Made by a program: the position numbers and the translations under genes | Source: Scilla litardierei | Lineage: Eukaryota > Streptophyta > Magnoliopsida > Asparagales > Asparagaceae | NCBI GenBank assembly: GCA_030789695.1 | Contig: CM061139.1 | Coordinates: 200,791,641 to 200,855,640, forward strand | Reading direction: 5' to 3' | DNA: 64,000 nt | Part shown: positions 1-9,164 of the stretch, one piece after another | How the letters are laid out: the number at the start of each line of letters is the position of its first letter | How positions within the stretch are numbered: the first letter of the stretch is position 1 | The notes under the pieces: model-generated | The model's input: the letters and a program-made list of their open reading frames with translations, nothing else | Database searches by the model: none | Told to the model about the DNA's origin: nothing

Positions 1-392
1 AAAGGAAATGCGGAAAGGAAATACATGGTACAACACACACACAAACACAACAGCTAAAACTCCGCGGCTCTGGGTCGAACGCATACTCCTCAAACTCTGG
101 TGCAAACTCCTCGATCAGGTCGTCGTCTGCCGGTGCCATAAATGGAACCGAAGGTAAATCACAACAATTCTAAGTAAAGAAAAGGAGTACTGTACAAGTA
201 TGACAAAGGTAGCAGACCAAAGTGAAAGTAAAGTAAAGTACGGTGCAGTGTCTGTACAAGTGTAAAAAGTAAAGTGCATGTGCCGTAAAGAAGTAACTGT
301 GCAAGCAACACTAGAACTACGTGACTCAAGTAGGATGGTACAATATGTGACCGTTGAGTTCATCTCTTGTCCGGGTACGCTTACCCAGACGA

Positions 393-526
393 ATGTCGAA
401 AACCCTGGCAGCTAGACAGGATGCTGGCGAGCAGCATATATGTTTGCCGAAACATAGGCAGCTAGACAGGATGCCGAAACCCAGGCAGCTAGACAGCATG
501 CCGAAACCCAGGCAGCTAGACAGGTA
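393..526. repeat. 27-bp minisatellite in LTR C
   Basis: About four copies of a 27-bp unit containing GCCGAAACCCAGGCAGCTAG. Copies 2, 3 and 4 are adjacent (445-526); copy 1 is separated from them by about 23 bp. The corresponding part of the A LTR (about 19780-19860) carries a related repeat with a CTGCCTGTGTTTCGG core on the other strand, so the minisatellite belongs to the LTR family. Confidence 0.75.
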
Positions 527-1986
527 GATGAACTCTAGTCATTCCCGCACTCTTACAAACTGTGAGTTACCCGAAACCCCGGTGATGTGTCAAATACAAG
601 TTCTTTACATGAAGTTCCACAGGATGTTCCGCATGATGCTAGTCACACCAGGTCAACTGGTTGACTTCCTTATCGAGAACCAGAAAGTTGGAAACTCGTT
701 CTAAGCAGACTGTGCCAAGTACAGAGGATAAAGACAAGTCCAACACAAGAAGGTGTTGCTTCCGTGCTTCGAGCACTTAGTAGTGTGGTGCTACAAGTTC
801 GTACAGGCACAGTGGACTAGGTTTCTAAATTTAGAATCTGTCGTGACTTACCAAATCCAATATCGTCGTAGTAGGCTGGAAGAGAGTCTAGGTCTTCCGT
901 AGAGGCTGGTGCACAAGAATCTGCAATACAAAGACAACTGGTTAGACACATGACATTTTTATATAATACTTAGGTTGCTTTGATTTTTAAAACTCGTTAA
1001 AACGGTGTCAGAAATTATTCAAAAATTTTATATAAGCCTAAAATAAATATTTTGATTTTACTGCAAGAGGGAAGTATTTTCAGAAGCTTCTGCATTTTTT
1101 TATAATTTTCAGAAACTCGAAATAGCTTTTAAAACCCAATTTATTTAAGTTGGAAAAATGATTCTGGGAAAAGTAGGCGTCTGATCGAGATGAGACTAGC
1201 GTCATTGGGTCCGGAATATTGTTTCGGATTTTCTGGAGCTAGCCTCATATTTTTCTGGGCCCTAGATTTCAAGTTATGGGTTTAAACCCATTAAACCCCA
1301 TTTATAATTATTAAAAAACGAAAATACGAAACAATTTCGTATTTACGAAATTGCCATCGGCGGTTTACCGTCGCCCGTCTTGTCTAAACGCCGGAGGGGG
1401 GCTGTTTGTGTCGCTGTGGACGGCGGACGGCGGGGGCAGCGGGCGGCGATGTCGGACGGCGTGAGGCGGGTGGCGGTCTGACGCCGTCGACGACGAGGGG
1501 GGGAGGCGGACGCGAGCGAGGGAGGCGGGTGATTCGGAGTGAATATTGCATATCTAACCCCCTTATTAGTCCTATTTTGTGCCCATATGATGCTTAATTT
1601 ATCTCTAATACATTCGTATTTTTCTCATCATCATTTATTAGAGAAATTACACTATTTGTGCACAAAACGTGAATTTGATTGTGTATTTCTGCATTTTTAT
1701 ATTTTTCCTAGCATCGTCTCGATCTCACGATTCCAACGACTATTTATTTGTATTTTTCTGAGGTCTGTGCTAATTTCTATGAATTTTTGAATGCAGAATA
1801 CCATTTATTGGAAAATAATTAATTGTGCACGAATCTTGGCGCGCCACGCGGCGCAATCCCAGCGACTCCATCTCAATCCAACGGACGACGTTGCGCACGA
1901 AGAAGCAACGACGTGGGCGTGTGATTACCGTCGGATGGAGATCCGACGCTCGAGCTTATCCCCGCAGCAGAGACGAAGAGAGTGCG

Positions 1987-2020
1987 ATCGGACCGTTGGA
2001 TTAAGATCCAACGGTCCGAT
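1987..2020. repeat. 15-bp perfect hairpin in P LTR
   Basis: ATCGGACCGTTGGAT at 1987-2001 is the exact reverse complement of 2006-2020, with a 4-base loop. Related inverted motifs on ATCCAACGG occur near 1870, 1935 and 2175, and all are mirrored in the right arm around 5197-5230. They may be regulatory or structural in the LTR; the role is unknown. Confidence 0.7.
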
Positions 2021-2398
2021 TTAGTCCCGCGTTTTGAGACGAGCGGCGAATTCCTCTGGCCACGTGGCGCATCGTGGAGCGTAAGATCGAGATCGAACGG
2101 CTGTCAACGAAGCCGCTTCGAATGCGAAATCGCGATGCGGAGCGTTCGTCGAGCGGGCGACGTGGAATGATTGAGACCGTTGGATCTCAGATCCAACGGC
2201 AATGAATCGAACCCCGATTCGGATTCGGAGAGCGCAGCGAAGCGGGCGGGGCGCGAGTTTTGGCGTGCTACGTGGCGCGACCACGTTCAATCCCGCTCGA
2301 ATCGTGCGGCTGAGATCTTCCAGCGAGCGGCGGATCGGGTTTTGGCGTATTGGATAGCGGGTTTCGAACCCGTTAAGCGCCCCAAACCCGCAATGCTA

Positions 2399-2406
2399 TT
2401 ATATAA
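2399..2406 (+). promoter_or_regulatory. TATA-like box of P LTR
   Basis: The stretch reads TTATATAAGCG within the GC-rich to AT-rich transition of the LTR, the usual context of a plant LTR promoter. The mirrored copy is at about 4811-4818 on the minus strand. No other promoter element was identified. Confidence 0.4.
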
Positions 2407-3537
2407 GCGTATTTCTAGGGTTTTGGGGGTATTCTGGCGTATTTTGGGACTTTTGGAGCGGCTACTGTGCGTATTTCTCCAGGGAAAAATTCTGAAAAAT
2501 TCCAGAGGCTATTCTTCCTATTCTAAAGGAGTTTTGGGCTTTAAAGTGGAGATTTGGTGATAAATTCTTGAACTTATACCCCGTATTTGGTGTATTTTAA
2601 CGTATTTTGGCTATTATAACGATGTATTTGGCTATCAAATCTGATTTTTATTGCACCATGCGTGGCTAATCTCCTTGTGCTATGGTTGTGATGTAATTAG
2701 GAGTATTTAGTTGATGAATTTCATGTCTTTAGCCCTATTTTCATGTCAAAATCACTCGTAACATTGATTTCTACAACGTATTTGATGGGTATTTGCTTAT
2801 TGTCGATATTATTTACTTCCCGTATGGCTAGGCCCTGACAAGGCTAGCCAATTCATGTTCACTAATCTGAACTTATTATTGCGTTCATCGTATAATGAAA
2901 TCAATGTTGCTAGTGATGCGTATGCGGCCACTTTGACTAGTTTTCATCGTTTCATCTTCCGACGTCTTCGTGCCCTGACCGGACGAAGCGTTGAGTTATA
3001 TGAAAGACATGATATTTCAGCGATTATTAACTCCTAATGAAATCACAACCGTAGCACATTCACTTCATACGTGTTGGAGTTGACGTAGTTAGGGTGTCGT
3101 AATTATTGGTTTCTATATCTTTTCGCCCTATCTTAATTGTATAATTATTTGGCACGTTTTCATACGCTTGATCGCCATATTTTCCGACGTTCTCGTGCCT
3201 TGACCGGACGAAACGTTGAGTTATAGAAAAGGTATTGATATTCATTGATTGCACACACCCTAACGAAATCAAACCCAACACATACTCCCCATACTTGTAC
3301 CCCTACCAAAGTCACCGTAAATATCGTAGGATTTTCATTTCTTATTCCATACTCTTGATCCTATATCTTCGTGTTTGATAGGTGGTTGGCTAACATCGTA
3401 TTATTACTCTTTTCAGATTGACGTTCGTAGTTTTGCAGGTCAGTTGTCCCGTGGATTCGATACCTGGACTCACCAGGATATTACTTGCACGATCTCCTGC
3501 GCTTGGGAGTAGTTCTCACAACATTTGAGACGAGGCA

Positions 3538-3679
3538 ACTGCGCTAGGTGAAGTAAAAAATAAAATAAAATAAAAAAATCCTAGACTATAAGATGGAAGG
3601 ATCTCACCGAATGTTCCTCCAAACGAACTGAAATCGTAGATTGCAAGTACTGTTATCCCCGGCAACGGCGCCAAAAACT
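3538..3679 (-). other. Spacer of P: retroelement leader fragment
   Basis: On the minus strand the right LTR ends at 3680. It is followed by six bases, an 18-base primer binding site and about 117 bases of leader, including a run of TTTTA repeats. The leader then joins the U5 end of the opposite LTR at 3537. No second primer site is present next to the left LTR. The spacer is therefore a piece of the normal 5' leader belonging to the right LTR, cut off where the inverted LTR begins. Confidence 0.75.
3656..3673 (-). other. tRNA-Asp primer binding site
   Basis: On the minus strand the site reads TGGCGCCGTTGCCGGGGA. This is perfectly complementary to the 3' end of plant tRNA-Asp including the added CCA. 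It starts six bases after the LTR end at 3680. tRNA-Asp priming is known for Athila and related gypsy elements. Confidence 0.88.
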
Positions 3680-5687
3680 TGCCTCGTCTCAAATGTTGTG
3701 AGAACTACTCCCAAGCGCAGGAGATCGTGCAAGTAATATCCTGGTGAGTCCAGGTATCGAATCCACGGGACAACTGACCTGCAAAACTACGAACGTCAAT
3801 CTGAAAAGAGTAATAATACGATGTTAGCCAACCACCTATCAAACACGAAGATATAGGATCAAGAGTATGGAATAAGAAATGAAAATCCTACGATATTTAC
3901 GGTGACTTTGGTAGGGGTACAAGTATGGGGAGTATGTGTTGGGTTTGATTTCGTTAGGGTGTGTGCAATCAATGAATATCAATACCTTTTCTATAACTCA
4001 ACGTTTCGTCCGGTCAAGGCACGAGAACGTCGGAAAATATGGCGATCAAGCGTATGAAAACGTGCCAAATAATTATACAATTAAGATAGGGCGAAAAGAT
4101 ATAGAAACCAATAATTACGACACCCTAACTACGTCAACTCCAACACGTATGAAGTGAATGTGCTACGGTTGTGATTTCATTAGGAGTTAATAATCGCTGA
4201 AATATCATGTCTTTCATATAACTCAACGCTTCGTCCGGTCAGGGCACGAAGACGTCGGAAGATGAAACGATGAAAACTAGTCAAAGTGGCCGCATACGCA
4301 TCACTAGCAACATTGATTTCATTATACGATGAACGCAATAATAAGTTCAGATTAGTGAACATGAATTGGCTAGCCTTGTCAGGGCCTAGCCATACAGGAA
4401 GTAAATAATATCGACAATAAGCAAATACCCATCAAATACGTTGTAGAAATCAATGTTACGAGTGATTTTGACATGAAAATAGGGCTAAAGACATGAAATT
4501 CATCAACTAAATACTCCTAATTACATCACAACCATAGCACAAGGAGATTAGCCACGCATGGTGCAATAAAAATCAGATTTGATAGCCAAATACATCGTTA
4601 TAATAGCCAAAATACGTTAAAATACACCAAATACGGGGTATAAGTTCAAGAATTTATCACCAAATCTCCACTTTAAAGCCCAAAACTCCTTTAGAATAGG
4701 AAGAATAGCCTCTGGAATTTTTCAGAATTTTTCCCTGGAGAAATACGCACAGTAGCCGCTCCAAAAGTCCCAAAATACGCCAGAATACCCCCAAAACCCT
4801 AGAAATACGCTTATATAATAGCATTGCGGGTTTGGGGCGCTTAACGGGTTCGAAACCCGCTATCCAATACGCCAAAACCCGATCCGCCGCTCGCTGGAAG
4901 ATCTCAGCCGCACGATTCGAGCGGGATTGAACGTGGTCGCGCCACGTAGCACGCCAAAACTCGCGCCCCGCCCGCTTCGCTGCGCTCTCCGAATCCGAAT
5001 CGGGGTTCGATTCATTGCCGTTGGATCTGAGATCCAACGGTCTCAATCATTCCACGTCGCCCGCTCGACGAACGCTCCGCATCGCGATTTCGCATTCGAA
5101 GCGGCTTCGTTGACAGCCGTTCGATCTCGATCTTACGCTCCACGATGCGCCACGTGGCCAGAGGAATTCGCCGCTCGTTTCAAAACGCGGGACTAAATCG
5201 GACCGTTGGATCTTAATCCAACGGTCCGATCGCACTCTCTTCGTCTCTGCTGCGGGGATAAGCTCGAGCGTCGGATCTCCATCCGACGGTAATCACACGC
5301 CCACGTCGTTGCTTCTTCATGCGCAACGTCGTCCGTTGGATTGAGATGGAGTCGCTGGGATTGCGCCGCGTGGCGCGCCAAGATTCGTGCACAATTAATT
5401 ATTTTCCAATAAATGGTATTCTGCATTCAAAAATTCATAGAAATTAGCACAGACCTCAGAAAAATACAAATAAATAGTCGTTGGAATCGTGAGATCGAGA
5501 CGATGCTAGGAAAAATATAAAAATGCAGAAATATACAATCAAATTCACGTTTTGTGCACAAATAGTGTAATTTCTCTAATAAATGATGATGAGAAAAATA
5601 CGAATGTATTAGAGATAAATTAAGCATCATATGGGCACAAAATAGGACTAATAAGGGGGTTAGATATGCAATATTCACTCCGAATCA
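3680..5687 (-). mobile_element. Right LTR of P (minus orientation)
   Basis: This is the mirror image of 1530-3537, also 2008 bp, starting on the minus strand at 5687 with TGATTCGGAG. It is the only one of the two LTRs followed by a proper primer binding site. The near identity to the left arm (about four mismatches) implies either a recent origin or that both arms were copied from one template at insertion. Confidence 0.88.
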
Positions 5688-6802
5688 GCGGGGCGGAGCT
5701 CGGGGGGGCCTTCGACGGCGAGGGTGGAGCGGAGGCTCAGCGGCGCCTCGGGCGACGGCGGAAGACGTCGGAGGCGCTCGTCGCCGCGGGGAAGGGGGGT
5801 CGTGTGTGGCGGAGGCCGCTGGGTTTGGGGGGAACTCGGGGCCGGCGTTGTCGGAGCTGCGGCGCTCCGTGGGGTTCGCCGGAGGTGACGTCAGAAGGCG
5901 GCGGGAGGGGCAGAACGAGGGAGAGCGAGAGAGAGCGAGCGAGCGAAAGTGAGAGATGAAAGAGAGAGGGTGAGGGCGCGAGAAAAACGCCTGGGTTTAA
6001 ACGAGAATAAGAAAGAGAGAGGGAGACTACTGTGCTTAATATTTGAGCTGGGGGCGCTTTATTTATAGGTTTCAATATTGGGATGTAGTATAGCCTGGGG
6101 ATTATAATAGTAATAATAAAATAATAATAGTAAAGAACATTGTAATGAATTTGGGGGGTGGGTGTCGGATCTCACCCACCCCAAACGGTGATTCATAAGG
6201 GTGGGGTTAGGGATAGTAATTAGGGGTAGATCTAGGTTTAATTAGGGGTAAAAGAAATTTAATAAAAGTAATTAGTAAGAGTAAAAATCATTAGTAAAGG
6301 TGATAAGCAAAATACAATAGATTTGAAATTACGGTTTTGCCCCTGATATTAAACGTGTCTGAAAGATTACGAAAACATACCCCCAGAATCGTATCGTCGC
6401 GAGGATCGCGAATACGAGATCCGTCTTGGGTTTGCGGGTTCTAGGGTGAAATGAGATCCGAAAATTACGAAATTAATGTGGGGAGCCCTAAATAATCATA
6501 GGATGCTACTGTAGAAGTTTAAAAACGTTTTGAAAACGTTTGAATAGAAAATAAATTCGATGAGCCAAAACGGTAATTATTGAAAATGAATTTTTTATCG
6601 AAATTGTTTTGAGTATTTGAGAAAATCTGAAAATACTGAAATACAATATTATAAGTCTAGTGTTTCAAACTATTTTTATAAGAATTTTTGAAAGCAGTTT
6701 TGCTATATAACTCCTGACTAACCACTATAAGAAGATTTTTAAAATTGTTGAAAAATAACTTAGATACATATTTGAAGTGTTTGAAAAATACAGGCCGTTA
6801 CA

Positions 6803-7058
6803 GTTAAAAAGAAGAAGAATCAAAGAGGCATTTTGGTCATCAAAAATTAAAATTTAGCTATCGTATAATTGATTTATGGTGATTTTTTAAAGGAAATATT
6901 AAGGATGTTTTAAGTTATTGTCATTTAATTAATTAACATAAATCCTGTTGTAAAGTCGACTAATCACGTACATCTCGAAAAATGGCCTAATGAACGAGCG
7001 GCCCATGCACTAGTAGGATTGTGAGTGCTCAGATAATTGAAAATTGAAGCAATACATG
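6803..7058. other. Unannotated AT-rich spacer
   Basis: This separates the start of LTR C from the target duplication of element D. I see no open frame, repeat or element boundary in it. Confidence 0.6.
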
Positions 7059-7063
7059 ACAAT

Positions 7064-7210
7064 TGTTGTGGACGGTTATTTATTGGGTTGGTTGAGTTAT
7101 TGGGCCATCCTAGTATTGGGCCCATATCTGTGTAAGCCCACCTTGTATTCTCCCCTTTGGCTATAAATAAAGACCTGAGGGCTCCCCCCCTCAATAGTTG
7201 ATTCATAACA
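7064..7210 (+). mobile_element. 5' LTR of copia D
   Basis: It begins TGTTGTGGACGG and ends CATAACA, 147 bp in all. It contains a clear CTATAAATAA box at 7161-7170. It is followed at once by CGTTATCAGCACGAG, which occupies the primer binding position. That segment resembles the tRNA-Met related start of other plant copia leaders but is not the usual TGGTATCAGAGC. Confidence 0.9.
7161..7170 (+). promoter_or_regulatory. TATA box of D LTR
   Basis: CTATAAATAA lies about 40 bases before the LTR end. The same box is kept at 39086-39095 in the 3' LTR, as expected for the element promoter. Confidence 0.65.
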
Positions 7211-7575
7211 CGTTATCAGCACGAGCCTCTAAATTTTTCCTTTCCACAAATTTTTTTCTTTCGTTCGTTGCGAAGGAGAAGGCGAGACGGGAGATCCACG
7301 AGCGCGGTGCTAGGCTTCCTCAATCGAGCGTCGTCATCTGCGTAGGGCATCGAGCAACCGTCGCTATATCCGGAGGACGGATATAGAGGTAAAAACACTA
7401 AAAACGATATTTTTATCATACGTATGATTGCTCTATCCCTAGATCTCAAAAGATTGTTATAGGGATCTATTGTCTCCTTGAAAACGACGAATTTTTTTAT
7501 CCCAAAAACCAATTTTTTAGGGTTCTTTGATTTTTTTCTTCAAACCCTAGAAATTTGACCTCCGGCGGCTTCGTC

Positions 7576-7816
7576 GCCGACCCCCCCCCCCCCCCCCGCG
7601 CCGTTCCCCCTCCCTCCTTACAGAGGGGGTGGGGCGACAGCCGCCGGGCCCCCCTGCAGGGGGCGGCGGCCCCCTGTAGGGGGGGCGGCGACCCCCGAGG
7701 CCGCTCCCCCCCTGCAGGGGGGCGGCCCCCGCCGCTTCCCCCTGCAGGGGGGCGACGGCCGCAGTCGGCCACGCCCCCCCCCCCTGCAGGGGGGGCGGCG
7801 GCGACGGCGCCCCCCA
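7576..7816. repeat. CCCCCTGCAGGGGG palindrome array in D leader
   Basis: About five copies of CCCCCTGCAGGGGG or the variant with TGTAGG are embedded in GC-rich linkers. Each copy is self-complementary, so the RNA could form a series of short GC hairpins or pair with a second RNA copy. Confidence 0.8.
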
Positions 7817-7847
7817 AACCCTAATTCAAAAGAAGAAGGAAAAAAAA

Positions 7848-8050
7848 GCCTGTGGGCCTGAAGCCCACATGCCGAATTTTCTTCACTGAAAAAAAAAGCC
7901 TGTGGGCCTGAAGCCCACAGGCCGGCTGTGGGCCTGAAGCCCACAGGCCGGCTGTGGGCTTCAGGCCCACATGCCGAATTTTCTTCACTGAAAAAAAAAG
8001 CCTGTGGGCCTGAAGCCCGCAGCCGGCTGCGGGCTTCAGGCCCGCAGGCC
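7848..8050. repeat. Array of 19-bp hairpins in D leader
   Basis: About six copies of TGTGGGCCTGAAGCCCACA or its reverse complement occur, some separated by A-runs and CCGAATTTTCTTCACTG. Each copy has 7-bp complementary ends around CTGAA. Direct and inverted copies alternate, so longer cruciform pairing is also possible. This array directly precedes insertion A. Confidence 0.8.
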
Positions 8051-9000
8051 GTTTCCTACGACGAAAAAAAAAATTGGGGGGGGGGCATAGGCTAAAAACA
8101 AGCCGGAAAAGGTGTAACGGTCCGGATTTTTTCAATATAACTATTCACATATTTTCATTTTTTTTAAACTATTTTATAATGGTTTGTCAGGAGTTTTACG
8201 ATTTCAAAAAATTTCTTATAAAAACATTTTGAAGTACCAGACTAGTTATGGAGTATTTTAGTAAGATCGGATTTCATCAAATACTCAAAACATTTCTGAT
8301 AAAAATTCATTTTCAGTTATTACCGTTTTGACTTAATGAATTTATTTTCCATACAAACATCATCAAAACGATTTCAAACTTCTACGGTAGCATCCTATGA
8401 TGATTTAGGACTTGCCACATTAATTTCGTAATTTTCTGAAGTCAAATCGATAGAGAACCCGCAGACCCGCATCCTAAACATTTTGGCCTAAAACTAGCAT
8501 CTCTGTGGCTCAAACCCCGAAACGGACTTCGTATTCGTAATCCTCGCAACGATACAAACCCGTGGGTATGTTTTCGTAATTTTTCGGACACGTTTACTAG
8601 TAGGGACAAAATCGTAATTTCGTTTTGTATTACCTTCACTAATAGGGTTTTACTTTTTACTAATTAACCTTAACCCTACCTAAACGTGGCATCACATGAT
8701 AAACACGTTCATCCCCTTTAAAACACATTGTCAAACCTCCCACCAACCCAATTAATTTACCATAACCCTAATTTCTACACTTAGTCTAACCTACAACCTC
8801 CCATTAATTACTTACCTACTCATGTCGGAAGCCTCAAAACGTGATACATGGATGCGTTTTTTCCCAAGGTTAGTCAAGGTAATCACCTAACTTAATTTAA
8901 TAACTTTACTTAATATTATATTAATTATTCTCTCTTATATAATTCCTCTATTTTAATCTCCCATGGCCAACAACCCACACTCGCAATCACCCTCTCACTC

Positions 9001-9002
<2 letters not shown>

Positions 9003-9080
<78 letters not shown>
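9003..9080. repeat. (CT)39 microsatellite in A 5' LTR
   Basis: About 39 uninterrupted CT units. The matching site in the 3' LTR (23507-23555) has about 24 units. The two LTRs were identical at insertion, so the tract has changed length since. Confidence 0.9.
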
Positions 9081-9083
<3 letters not shown>

Positions 9084-9164
9084 CCCCGAACTAAACCCAC
9101 CAAAGCCGCCGTCGCTCCCCAGTGCCACCTCCGGCACTCCCCCGCTGTTTTCCTTCCCCTTCTC

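Larger units (their letters stand above)
1530..3537 (+). mobile_element. Left LTR of P (plus orientation)
   Basis: It begins TGATTCGGAG and ends GACGAGGCA, with TG/CA termini and a length of 2008 bp. A TATA-like stretch lies near 2399-2406, in a normal place for an LTR promoter. Several short perfect palindromes built on ATCCAACGG lie between 1860 and 2210. On this side the U5 end joins the spacer directly with no primer binding site after it. Reading frames of 60-129 codons recur in mirrored form in the other arm and look like chance frames in a GC-rich stretch. Confidence 0.88.
1525..5692. mobile_element. Palindromic inverted-LTR insertion P with 5-bp TSD
   Basis: The insertion runs from 1530 to 5687 and is flanked by GCGGG at 1525-1529 and 5688-5692. 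It consists of a 2008-bp LTR in plus orientation, a 142-bp spacer, and the same LTR in minus orientation. Paired positions always sum to 7217, so there is no net length difference between the arms. By eye I find only about four mismatches, for example near 1680, 1897, 2037 and 2823 and their partners. Both outer ends are the U3 terminus TGATTCGGAG. A normal LTR element has direct repeats with one U3 and one U5 outer end, so this is an aberrant insertion. The single TSD indicates it entered the C LTR as one unit by integrase action. The tRNA-Asp primer site suggests an Athila-type gypsy lineage (inference). Confidence 0.9.
1..6802 (-). mobile_element. Ty3/gypsy-like LTR (family C), left-truncated by window, split by insertion P
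   Basis: Read on the minus strand, this LTR begins at 6802 with TGTAACGGCC and runs left past the window start. Its first kilobase (6802 to about 5980) matches the start of the element A LTR at 8113 and 22618, including the shared stretches around 6500 and 8390. Its far part (1-960) matches the end region of the A LTR near 19140-20290. C and A are therefore related families of similar LTR structure. The LTR is interrupted at 1530-5687 by palindromic insertion P. No coding region is visible. Whether it is a solo LTR or one end of a full element cannot be decided here, because the other boundary is outside the window. Open reading frames here are low-complexity or GA-rich and are not taken as genes. 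Confidence 0.8.
7211..8107 (+). other. Leader of copia D, first part
   Basis: This is untranslated leader between the 5' LTR and insertion A. About 300 bases of mixed sequence contain an AGAG/GTAAAAAC junction near 7390 that could be a splice donor (weak). Two arrays of GC-rich palindromes follow, at 7576-7816 and 7848-8050, annotated separately. Frames of about 100 codons on both strands here are products of the GC repeats and have no recognisable domain. The leader resumes at 25270 after insertion A. Confidence 0.7.

Noticed and set aside
2171..2560. 129-codon frame in the P LTR, mirrored at 4657-5046
   Set aside because: It is duplicated only because of the palindrome. Composition is typical of GC-rich LTR sequence and it has no recognised domain.
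7497..8135. Frames of about 100 codons in the D leader
   Set aside because: They are translations of the CCCCCTGCAGGGGG and TGTGGGCC hairpin arrays, with no domain.
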